A stretch of DNA of 64,000 bases from Onchidella celtica (taxonomy: Eukaryota; Mollusca; Gastropoda; Systellommatophora; Onchidiidae): contig OZ007571.1 in NCBI GenBank assembly GCA_963931925.1, positions 55,604,311 to 55,668,310 of the forward strand, in the 5' to 3' direction. Below the pieces are notes generated by a model. It had not been told where the DNA came from. It worked only from the letters and a program-made list of their open reading frames with translations, and did not search any database. Positions 47,972-58,800 of this stretch are shown one piece after another (positions within the stretch are counted from its first letter, which is position 1; each line of letters opens with the position of its first letter). The position numbers and the translations under genes were made by a program.

Positions 47972-48319
47972 CAGTGGTTCTCAGTGTAGGCAATATTGTC
48001 CTCGGGGGAGGCAATTTTGATTTCCAAAGGGGATGGAAATGAAGAAAAGTTCGACAACTGACAAAGGGACGAAAACGATGAAGGGGGTGGGGGGGGGGGG
48101 ACATGATTGGAGGACAATTTGGGGAGAAATACATGGCAGTCAGTGTCGCTTTGAACAGCACGTGCGGGCGTGTAGATCATAATTTGTGTGTAGTCTGCCT
48201 TCTAATGAAATGTATCCTTTTGGGTTAGAGTATGGTTGGATGAGGGGGGAAGAAGGGGGTCATGAAAAACATTTTGGAGCCTAAGGGGGCGATTGCCTCA
48301 AGAAAATTGAGAACCACTG
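47972..48319. mobile_element. hAT-like (CAGTGGTTCTCA) MITE, best copy
   Basis: 348 bp with inverted ends CAGTGGTTCTCAG / TTGAGAACCACTG, the type seen in Charlie-like hAT elements. The flanking 8-mers tcatagat and tcagaaat agree at 6 of 8 positions, a decayed 8-bp target duplication. Related copies or fragments lie at 11268, 26850 and 31459. Confidence 0.8.
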
Positions 48320-51300
48320 TCAGAAATAATTATCACAAAACCACTGAAGTATTAACGATTTTTTCAGCAACAAACTTGAGAAACAGTAATGCCATTTTCT
48401 AAGGACAAGTGATTTAATTTACTTTCATTGACTGAACGAAGCACGCGCGGTTCTGTCCTCATTACTAGCATCTCTGTCCTTTCTTTTCAATTCATCATGC
48501 AGCTGCAATGGAATACGTGAGTCAGCTACAACTACATGTATAATTAAGACACGTCATCAGGTGCCTGTCATCATCATAGCGTCACCAGCAAAACGACAGT
48601 GACGTGTCGAACTCCCACAGACATGGCCTGTAGCAGGTGATGCAAGCCTTATTAAGTTATACCATCATCTTTCGTGCCTATCGTCCCTAATGTGTGTGTG
48701 TGTTTTGTGTGTTTCTTTTTTTTCCGTTAAAAGGGGGGGGGGGGGCTGGGCAATGTGCCCTCTGAACTACGCGGCACTCGCAATCGCTGTATTGGCGCCT
48801 CTCGTTTTGATAACTTTACAAAATACGATTTTTTTGGCCACTACAATGTATATAAAATATTTTTACCCAAAGCATCAGAAGTTCCTCTCACTCTCAGTGA
48901 TTTAGAAAAATTAGAGGGAACGTTGATGCTAGGCCGTTTGAAAACATGATCCACCCTGTGAACGTTTCCAAGACGTCTTCACATTCGATCTGAACTTTAT
49001 GATGAGTACGTCATTGTACTTTTGAAACAAGGAATTCCCACAGGGTATACATTGTATTAAAAAATCGATCTGTGTCAATGCAATTCTCTGAAGTCTTCTG
49101 ACTCAACCACTGTGTCAGACTAGTCAGACAGTGACACGTGACTGTCATTATTGACAAATTTGTTTATGTAAATTTCCAGTAACTACATTTTAAATGTACC
49201 CGTTCAATATCCATACATTCATGTATTGAGGAAACAATGTACACATCACCAGCAGAGCACATGTGACACATTCTGAGTATCGTGTACGGTACATTATTAC
49301 ATTACCTTCTTCTATCTCGGTTTTCACAAAAGTTTCGCATTCAAAATAGAAGAAAACCAAACAAAAACGGAAAGACCACTTAGTGAGATCTTTATTTTTG
49401 GAGGGTCTCTGCCTCATGCATATTTACTCCTCGAAAGCCGGAAATCGTTCCAAAATAACACGCTTTATTGAAATGAGTCCTTGTGGAAAAGGCACATGAT
49501 GCCGGGGGGGGGGGGGGGGGTGATGGCTCTGGAAATCGGTCGACAGTTAGTGACAGACAGGTAAGTAGTACATGTACATGTAGATCTGATAATGTAGATA
49601 CATGTATCTAGTCGAGGTGAAGGAATATGCTGAGATCAACATTGAGGATTTTAGATGGAATTTATTCACCTAAGTGGGGGGAGCCCAGAGCGGCACAGTC
49701 AGTTGCTGGCAGAAAAGAGGCGTACACCATACTTGTAATTTCCCATATCTGTGTATTTTCTTAGTATATCATGCCAAGCCCGGTCAGACACAGTCAGCTT
49801 CTGCCATTATTTCTTAGCTGTACATCTTGCTGGCAGCAATTGGATGTGGCGTTCCGGAGTTAGTATGATCCCCTCCTTCCCCTCAGTCAGTCCCGTCATC
49901 ACACGGGACTTCCGCGTGAGCCAAGACCCAAAAAGGGAATACATGTACTTCATATTAAAAACAATACGATTTAAAGAAAATAACCTATGTAGTTCACAAT
50001 GATCTCTACAACACATTGCGTGGACATTTGTTCAAGACCAGCAGAATCTTGGAACTCGAGTTTTTATGAATAATTTTTTTAAAATGACTTAAATTTTGAT
50101 AAAATGCAGATTTCATGTCTTTGGAGCTTTTTTTGGAAACGGGTGATTAATTAGCAATAAAAATATTACATTACAATAATTTTTTTAAAATTACGAAGTC
50201 CTTGCTATCAAATTGGCTTGCTGTGCTGTTTGAAGCCTTTAGTCAGGCTATGCATGGGGTACATGTATGGTGTCGGAGTTCTAATCTCTGCAAGTAGTGT
50301 AAGCCGTGGCTGCAAGGTTCGCTTGTGTTGTTGGATGTTCGCCTTGTCTCCACTATAATAAACTGACTGTGTCTGTGCAATAACTGTGTCCTTAACTCAC
50401 AAGTGTGTCATCATGTGGCATTTTGTTCTTGCGAACTCTCGATTGTTCCCGACACACAGAGAAAGCATTGTTTTTCCCGGCACTCCTCTAGAACCGCCCA
50501 TTCTCCATCTCAACCCACCTTCAATAGCCTATCAAACGAAGTTCAAGCCTAAGGGAAATAATACAGACGAGTGCGAGGATTAGCTGGGGGGGGGGGGGGG
50601 AGAGGAAGGAGGATGCGTATTTCGCAGTGCAACAATGACGTGGAACCCACTTAATTAGTTTGTCAATACCGCCAGTCAATACGCGTTGCTGGCTCGTCTT
50701 CCTCTTTCATCCAGACATTTCCAGCGTGGATAAGTCGTGTTTTGTTCTTATCTCAAGAAACGAAAAGACAAAAAAAAAAAAAATCTGAAGAAACGAAAAG
50801 AAAAAAACAACAAAAGGAACAAAAATCTATGGGCAAATCCCAGCGCTTGGCTCAGCTACCTTGTTTGTTTGATTTTATAAATTCCCAGAGACCTTGCCCC
50901 AGTTATCTTTCACAGAACGTCTGATCTTTCCATCAATATCGGCACAGTTTCACTCAGACTTTGTTCTCATGTTACAGTGTCATCTATAACTGATCCCAGC
51001 ATCTTCGTTTTGCTCGTCAGTTACTTGCTCGGAGTGGCCGAAGACTTGATTTTACAATGAGCGTACAATACATAGCAATATAACATGTATTTTATATTGT
51101 ATAATGCCAATTAATTGCTACTTTAGTTTGATCCCAATGAATACGTTTATTTCAATGCATTTCTTTCTTTTTCTTTCTTCCTTTCTGTTTTATTGTAGCA
51201 TCGAAAAGACGCATTAGAACTGAAAATGTAGCCGGCATTGATAGGGCCATCATAGGTAGGCCTACATTACATGTACTTCATGTACAACAAGGCTGGCACG

Positions 51301-51454
51301 AATTAAATTTTGTACAACATGATCTCGGCAAAGTCACTGAGCACACTCCTTTTATTACTATTTAACGCACTGAATAAACCTGGCAAATTACCTCTAACCC
51401 CTGCCCCCGGCCCCCCTCCCCCTCTTCCGGGCCATTGCCCTTTATTTTGTCATT
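48320..51454. other. intergenic, no gene seen
   Basis: Poly-G tracts near 48736, 49504 and 50586; a GT run near 48690. The 64-codon frame at 48755-48949 looks protein-like in composition but has no recognised relative or flanking exon. Confidence 0.4.
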
Positions 51455-51890
51455 CGCAGGTGTAAGATCTGCAACTTAATTTGAAAACCTTTATACTCAT
51501 ATTTTGTACAAAACTCTTTTCAGATTCATACAAAACAACTTTTGCGAATTTTACCAGTGTGATAAAATTTGGGCCACGTGTATACGAAACCATTTAATTC
51601 TATATTATGAAATTTAGAAGCTCTGAATACGAAACATAAATACATGTAAAGTACCCAAATAAACTGTGACTGGTGCAAAGTGGCCGTTATCGTGCCCACG
51701 CGCAGTAAACTAAAACCTATGCAACCTCAAACCAAACCAAACCACACAACCTGGGTAACTTTGAAGATCGAGTTACGCCTTCTCTTCGGGTTAATGTCGT
51801 TAGCCATTTTGCATGCTGAGCTTGCAGTGCGCTATTTTAGACTCATTAGGTATAACCTCCCCCTACTTTTCCTTGACCTGGGTGAAAAGT
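51455..51890 (+). repeat. Diverged direct repeat, copy 1
   Basis: 'agatctgcaacttaatttga', 'catacaaaacaactt', 'gaagctctgaatacgaaaca' and 'aagtacccaaata..gtgcaaagtggccgtt' recur in the same order at 52600-52965. About 1.1 kb separates the copies. The family looks like an old non-coding transposon. Confidence 0.65.
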
Positions 51891-52599
51891 AAGAACATCT
51901 GATAATGAGTTGAAGCTTTTCAGGCTTTTTTGAACGAAGTTGAAGCCGAATGATAGACATCAGCCTCAATGTAAAAAAATCGGAATAGTGCCTATTCCAA
52001 TTTTTACATCATGTATCTATTTTTCATTTTGTATATAATTATCTCTGTGTATTTTAAGGAGAAGTAGCTTGTTTCAAAACTTATTTGGATCTGTGCATCA
52101 TGCAATGACCGAGTCCTTCAGAAATATTGCATGTGAAAATGTTTGTACGGCCTACAGATCCATGCAGAGAGAGAGAAAGAGAGAATTCTGGCTTGATCAG
52201 GCAGTCTCGTGTTTAAAAACACTTTACATTAAAGCGTTTTTGGCTGACACCCCCCCCCCCCCCAATTAAGTGACATGCTGACAGAGGACTAATTCCTAAT
52301 CAACTGGAAGTGGAAATACACCATGCTATTGCCAAAGAGCTAATTCTTGAGAAATTATGTCGCTTTGTCCCAGTTCACTGCAATTTCTCCACAGCTGAAA
52401 AGATAAAGTGTGGGATTTGTACTTCTGGGTCAAGGCTCCATAGTTAGGACTTCGACTAGAACAGGCGTAAAATGTATACATTTAATAGAGAAGTGGGGAT
52501 AAGGCTTGCTGCTGTGTAATTAAGAGTCTAATTAGATTGTATATGTAGCCGTGTTTAATGAGTTAAAAACGAATTTAAAAAATATATCAGTTTTGCTCC

Positions 52600-52965
52600 T
52601 CGTTGGATAAGATCTACAACTTGATTTAAGAACTTTTGTAGATCCATGCAAAACAACTTAAAGATTTTTGCCAATGTAATGAAAAATTTATGCAAAACTA
52701 TTTCAAACCACTTGTGAAATATAAATCGATGAAGCTCTGAATACGAAACATAAATAAAGTACCCAAATATATCGCGAAAGGGGCAAAGTGGTCGTTGTCA
52801 TATCGATGCGCCGTAAAACTCAAACTCACACTGCTCCTCGTTCAAGTTGCAATTCCCAATTCTGCGATGCTGGCTGCTTCAACGTGCGCCATTGGCTGTT
52901 CTGTCTTCGCGGGGACACAGCGCTTAGTTAGCTCTTGAAATCCCCTCTTACTTTTTGTTTCTCCT
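52600..52965 (+). repeat. Diverged direct repeat, copy 2
   Basis: See 51455-51890; shares 'gaagctctgaatacgaaaca', 'aaagtacccaaatata' and 'gcaaagtggtcgttgtc'. Drift is stronger at both ends. Confidence 0.65.
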
Positions 52966-53122
52966 TGCACCGTTTCTGTTAATTACTTCATGTAATATAG
53001 CCTACACAAGTGAGAGAGAAAAGGAGAGAGAGAGAGGTGCCAGTTTGCTGACACAAGATGTTGGCAGCCAGTTCAGTTCACACAATAATTATAAATCAGG
53101 CTGATCTGATTAATCACTGACA

Positions 53123-53455
53123 GGGGACAAGGTGGTCTAGAGGCAAGGTGCTCGCCTCTCATGCCAAGGGTCCCGGGTTCTAAACCCGGGCAGTGCAGGC
53201 ATGTTGGAAAGTGGATTTTTCTCATATTTTCAAGTCCCTGGTCCTATTGGGGGGTAGGATCGAGTAGTTCTTGGAAATTGGATTTTTCTCATATTTTCAA
53301 GTCCCTGGTCCTATTGGGGGGTAAGATCGAGTACCTAGTCTTCTCGGATAAGGACGAAAAAATTCGGAGGGCCCGTGTGCACGTTGCGCACGTTAAAGAT
53401 ACCTTGGCAGTTGGAAATCGTAAAGAGCAGGCCGAAAGGCCGCTGCCCGGGCAAA
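53123..53455 (+). mobile_element. tRNA-derived SINE, copy 2, with internal 67-bp duplication
   Basis: Box A-like TGGTCTAGAGG (53133-53143) and box B-like GGTTCTAAACC (53176-53186). The body carries 'gtcttctcggataaggacg', 'cacgttgcgcacgttaaag' and 'ccttggcagttggaaatcg', ending 'ctgcccgggcaaaattga'. A 67-bp body segment (53204-53270) is repeated at 53271-53337 with few differences. The head keeps the acceptor-like 'ctcgcctctcatgccaaggg' stem region better than the copy at 4795. Confidence 0.85.
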
Positions 53456-54049
53456 ATTGAAATTAATAGATTAAAATTTATACATATCCCCCCCCCCCCC
53501 CCCCCCGCCAGAACAAGAAATAATAAAACAAGTAAAGTGAGGTGTAAATGCCAAGGGCAGCGAACCTCCTAAAATAAAGACCTCAAATCCAATCACTGAT
53601 AGTGGTGATTGTGCGGTTCTCATTCTTGCCTACGGCTTATCGCGTATCCGTGTGTGAGTCATGGACGCACATTACTAATTGTGTGTGTGTGTGTGTGTGT
53701 TGTACAAAGATACTGTACCATTCCGTCCCCTTAGAATGACAAGGTCCTCTCTCGACTTTTTGGCTGAACCGATTTACGGTCACTTTAGGTCACTACTTCT
53801 ACAGGCCTTCTCCATTGTGTGCAAAAGTACCAGGCGCAATCGGTGTGTAATTGATAACATTACTAAAAAGAAAAAAAGGTCTTCTCTCTGAAAGTCATCA
53901 GCACACCAAACTTCGACAATTTCTCAAAAGTTGATGGAAGGGAGTTAGAATCTTGTAATTCTAAGGGTACGACTTAAAAAAAAAAAATTACCCTATATCA
54001 AGACTCACCAGTGTATAATTATTGGTAATTAGAACGTCAGCAATGTTTC

Positions 54050-54420
54050 GCCTTTTTTTGCTTTCAGCACTGGTCGTAATTCAAGAACCGTCAAAGTAGG
54101 ACGCCCCCTACTTCTCAAGTCCCGGCAGGAAAAATGTTATTTTCTATTTACATATCGCGACCTTAGTTCTTGTTTGTTCTATCTTCGTTTTCTGAAAAAG
54201 AGGAGATCTTTTGAGCATGCAGAAGTGGCATAGATAACAAAATACACATGTTGTTACATGTTTAAAATGCTTTGTGGCACTTATCAGGCTGTTTCACAGT
54301 TCCGATTTGTTCTATAACTTTCTTATCATACTAAAGCCGCAAACATTAAACGTCGAATTTCTCAGCCGTGCAAAACATGGAGTTTGAGCAAACAAGAACA
54401 ACTTATAGAAGAGTTTCGAA
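54050..54420 (+). repeat. Dispersed repeat R2, copy 3
   Basis: 'gttcttgtttgttctatctt', 'gtttcacagttccgatttg', 'ctaaagccgcaaac', 'catggagtttgagcaaacaa' match 16490-16745. The upstream part is more diverged than in copies 1 and 2. Confidence 0.65.
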
Positions 54421-54790
54421 CCTTCAAACCGTACAGCAGACATTTCCATTTTTAGTATGAAGTAATGGGCCTAGCTCTTGACGAATCAGTGGGTTTTTTT
54501 GTTTTTGTTTTTAATCAGGTGAATTTCAAGATCACGATAGAATAAGAAAAAGCAAGTATCGTCTGATCAATAATTTATCTTCAAAACTCTAAAACTCACC
54601 TGACACCCCCTCCCCTCCAAAAAAACAACAACACAACTTCATTAAGCTTCATTGCTTCTTGTGTAGCAGTGCGACGAAGCAAATTTCAACATGATTTCAA
54701 AGTTAAGTCAAAATTAAGACTTACACGGTGCTTTCCAATGATAGCCGGGGATTAATATATAAAATATAGGCGCTATAATATTCCCACGTG

Positions 54791-55006
54791 CAGCCAGCAA
54801 CCGTACGGAAATAATGTCGACACATACTAGGATAGACGTCAAGTACCTCATAGGTATAGTATCATTCCTACGTAGATTCGTTGGTTAAGACATATCAACT
54901 CGATATCGGTTTGATGTAAAGAATCTGCCCCTCGGTAATCCTATCAATTTACCATACGGAAACCCTACTCAGATCTTCATCGGATTGGTGAAAGGACACT
55001 AGCTGA
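54791..55006. mobile_element. CCAGCCAGCATCC MITE, copy at 54.8 kb
   Basis: Starts CAGCCAGCAACCGTACGG; keeps 'gacgtcaagt', 'atcattcctacgtagattcg', 'atatcggtttgatgtaaag', 'ctcggtaatccta' and ends 'ggacactagctga'. Confidence 0.65.
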
Positions 55007-55868
55007 TATTATTATAATCATATAATTATCATAACAAACAAAAACAAACGACGGAAAATTTGTGCTGTCGCGGCAGGCCTTGGAAGTAACTTGAAGTGTG
55101 GAAGGCTGGGTGTTGCATTAAAGGCCCACCAAAAAAAAAAAAAAACCCCAACGATAATCACTGGAAATGAAAATGAAGAAAAAAAGTTTTCAGGCACCAA
55201 AGCGCCCCCCCCCCTTGTTAAAATTAGAAAGAAAACAAAAATATAGACTAGTGTAATTGAAACAGTGTGCGAAAAAAATCTTTGCATGCATACTTAGATG
55301 ATCGAGGCATACTTAACTACATGACTGTACAATGTGGTCGGAATCCTTGCAATAGTTGCATGCATGAATTTTAAAATGATCGAGAGGTGTACATATACAT
55401 GTAGTTCTGTGCATGGCCAGCACAGTGAAACGTGCACATAAATGTAACGTTGTAGTCCTTACACACCACACATACAGAGTTGCAAAAGTAACCCAAAACA
55501 ACAACAACAACAACACCGGTTACTCGGGGGTGGTTGTCTGAAACGCTTTGCCATTCTGTCCCAATCGTTTATGTAAAAGAAATTTTGCTCCCCTTGGCGA
55601 CCAATCTTTTGAGTGGTGAATCATTTTTCATTGAAGGACTTTTTTGACTTTAGTATCTGTTTGGTTAAGCGATTTTAATACATGTAGGATGAAATTCATT
55701 TCTTTGTAGTCCAAGAAAAAAACAGACAAAGAGACCAACATAAGAATTATATAACAAAAATAAAATAAGTATTTGCAGAAACTATAGTTTACTTTCGTCA
55801 TCTTTTCGTTTTTAATTGGTTTTGTTCTCCGGTTTCTAACTTCATTACCTGGCCATAACATGAACAAA
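55007..55868. other. Immediate upstream flank of SPTLC1
   Basis: Presumed promoter and 5' UTR. No TATA box or other clear motif was recognised. AT-rich, with an A run at 55131-55144 and a C run near 55206. Confidence 0.35.
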
Positions 55869-58800
55869 ATGGAGATCATACCAGCAACATGGGATATGTA
55901 CGATCTGATTCAAGGAGTATTGCAGGTACGATAAACAGGGGTGATGAAATCTTAAAATTTAAACTAGTTGCATTAGGCGGGGACTACTCCACAGGAAAAT
56001 CAGCTAGTCCGCAGAAATTTTTAGAATAGAACTGTTAGTCTCTCGACCTAGGCCTTGTCCATTGAAGTCAAGCATTTCGCTGCCTCTGTGTCTGCTTTCT
56101 TCTTGTCACGGTTCTCCTCGCATGTTTTACTCCACGTGTGTCCCGCAGACTTTTCATGAGTGGTCACACTTTCCAGTTTGAAAATCGCTGATCCGACCAC
56201 AAATGGAGAGCTTTTCACTTTCCCCGTAGCAAAGCGTTGACAGAAAGTAGGCCTACAATACATTTTCTGTCCGTCGAACTTCAGCCATGTCCGACGCTCG
56301 CCTGTCGACGCATTGACGTAGTCTACCATGTTTCTTGAAAAGACCGGCTGCGTATTTTTTTATCATAATGACTGTCTCTGGATTTCTTCTCCTCGTCAGT
56401 TTTTTTCTTTTTTGGCGGCGGGGCGTGACCAGATCGTGTTAGGAAGCGATCCATCTTAGATCTAGATCTAGTCTAGAACAAGAAACTTATTTGTAAGTCT
56501 TTGCGTAAAATCTGTCTGACCGAGACGGGAGGAGAGCTGATGCCCGACCTCATGGCGCCACTAAGCAGGAAACGGTCAAGCTTCGCCGCGATTTTAACAT
56601 CGTCCGTCGGACCGGCAGTCGGCGCAAATTAGGTCGTCCGCGGAAAAGTTTAGTCGCCTGGGGCGAGCGGACTGGCGATTTCATCACCCCTGGATAAACA
56701 TTTGTCATTCATTTAGATCTAATTAAACGAAGAACGTTTCCTAGATCTATAGGACAGGAGAGTGAATGGTGACCATAAGTAACAGTAACAATCGCAATTG
56801 GACTTGAAATTGACGGCAGAAGGCCCGGTTACGTTAACGTACACGCCCAACATTATATAATGTAGATCTAATCTAGATCTAGACATCTAGATCTAGATTT
56901 AGCCGAAATCGCAGTGACTCGCCAGCAGTATTGTTTTGCTGCCGTTACCCAGATCTAGTGTTATTTCAAAGCCAACTGGAATCCTGAATCCAACTTTGAC
57001 CTAAGATTCTTCTTTATTCAAATTTTCTCAGTTGTGAAAATTGAAGTGATGAAATTATCCACTCAATAGCAATGGCTAGATCTAGACACAGACTAGATCT
57101 TAGATCTAGATAACAAAATTCTAGATTTAATGTGTATCATGTATATTCCACAATTAAGGCCTGCTTGAGTGCTTCAGTAAATTTTCACTTTCTTCTGGGA
57201 AGGATTACTGAAGCTGATGAGACTGTCTCCAGGGAAGGTCTTCCGCCCGTCCGCGCCAGTCAAGAAAACAAAACTACCCCAGCCCCTTTTCGCCTGATTA
57301 GACAATCTGACTACCGCCCATTGATACAAACTGACTAGACCCTCACGCCCCCAGGTCCATCTGACCATTCCAATGCAGGTTGTTTAAGCTTATATCTTAA
57401 TCATATTATGTTTGTTAACTTTTTGGTAAGTGGCGCGGACGGGGGGAAGACCTCCCGTCTCCAGAAAGCACAAAGTCATTAAAGCCTTTGGGTGGGGTTC
57501 CATTTGACTCGAGTCACACAATAGCCTAAACTTAGGGATTACAATAACTGAGATAGCAACTTTAGGACTAGGACACTAGTAGGAGTGTCCGTATGAGGAG
57601 GTTCGGGGGGGGGGGGGGGGGAGCAGAGTCTGTCTCTTGCCTTGGCAAATTGGTCATCCAGACAGATGTAAAGACTAGGCTACTTAACTCATTCCACCTG
57701 GAGCTAAATTCCCAATTCTGACAGAGCAAAAACTCATTTGACATAAACTGGTACTGGGTGACTGCAGAAAAAATCGGTTAATGCAAACAAGAAAGAAAGA
57801 AAGGTAGACATATTTGGTATCAAAATAAACAGAATTGGACAGAGAAACAATGTACTGTCTTTTTGTGTCACTTCTAGTGTCTGTGATGCTAATATGTTGA
57901 AGGAATGGTGAGTGTTTAGTTGTATTGTAACAAAACAAAAAATTCTACTAGAAACTCGCAAATTCACTTTTGGCTTTGCCCCCTCTGGTTTTGACTGCAG
58001 TTGCATTAGGTGGTCAAGAGTAGCCTCAAAGTGTAGGTAATCCAATCCCCTTTCATGTGGTACCACATGGGTATTGGTATTGTACTTGTAATATCACTTT
58101 TAGTTTTATAACAATCCAAATGAAATAACACGTCCGAACATTTTTACATAAAATCCGTGCAAATGAACATAGGAATTTTTGGCTCCAAAGCTATTAAACG
58201 AAACAAAACCAGAAGAAGTTGTATTATTTAGGTCAATAAATAACTCTACTATTGATTGTTGTAAAATATTTCAGCAAATAACCGTTGAGTATAGAAAAAT
58301 TTCGGTCAAAACAAATCGACGAGTGGTTCGTTTCCCCGGCGATTTGACGGGAAAAAATGACGACTGAGTCGCTCTGGGCGGAATGAGTTAAATGTTCGGC
58401 TCAGCGATTAACACTCAGAACATGAAATATATATAATATGTGCCCAACATACATGCCATTTGAAGCTTTTTTAATGGAGCAAGACTGTGAAAAGATATTA
58501 TTTAAAAATTTGAAAGAACAAATATAAGTAGCCTAGAAGAAGTCTTCTAACTGCGTCTCATACCAGTATTGCCAGATTGCACCTTTAAATGTACAGAGCA
58601 GTTGAAAATCACCGTGCTGTGTGTTAACTATAAAACATTACAATAGAGAATTAACTCACCAGAGGATTCTGCCCCCATGTAACTCCCACACACATGGCCA
58701 CTGCTAAAGTTGCATCCTTGTGAAAAGTTGTAAGGATCCTTATTACTATTAGATGCTCTCATGCAGTTTGTTCATTACACACACAGTAGAAAGAAACTTT

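Noticed and set aside
48755-48949. 64-codon frame with protein-like composition
   Set aside because: No family recognised, starts just after a poly-G tract and has no partner exon; too weak to call.
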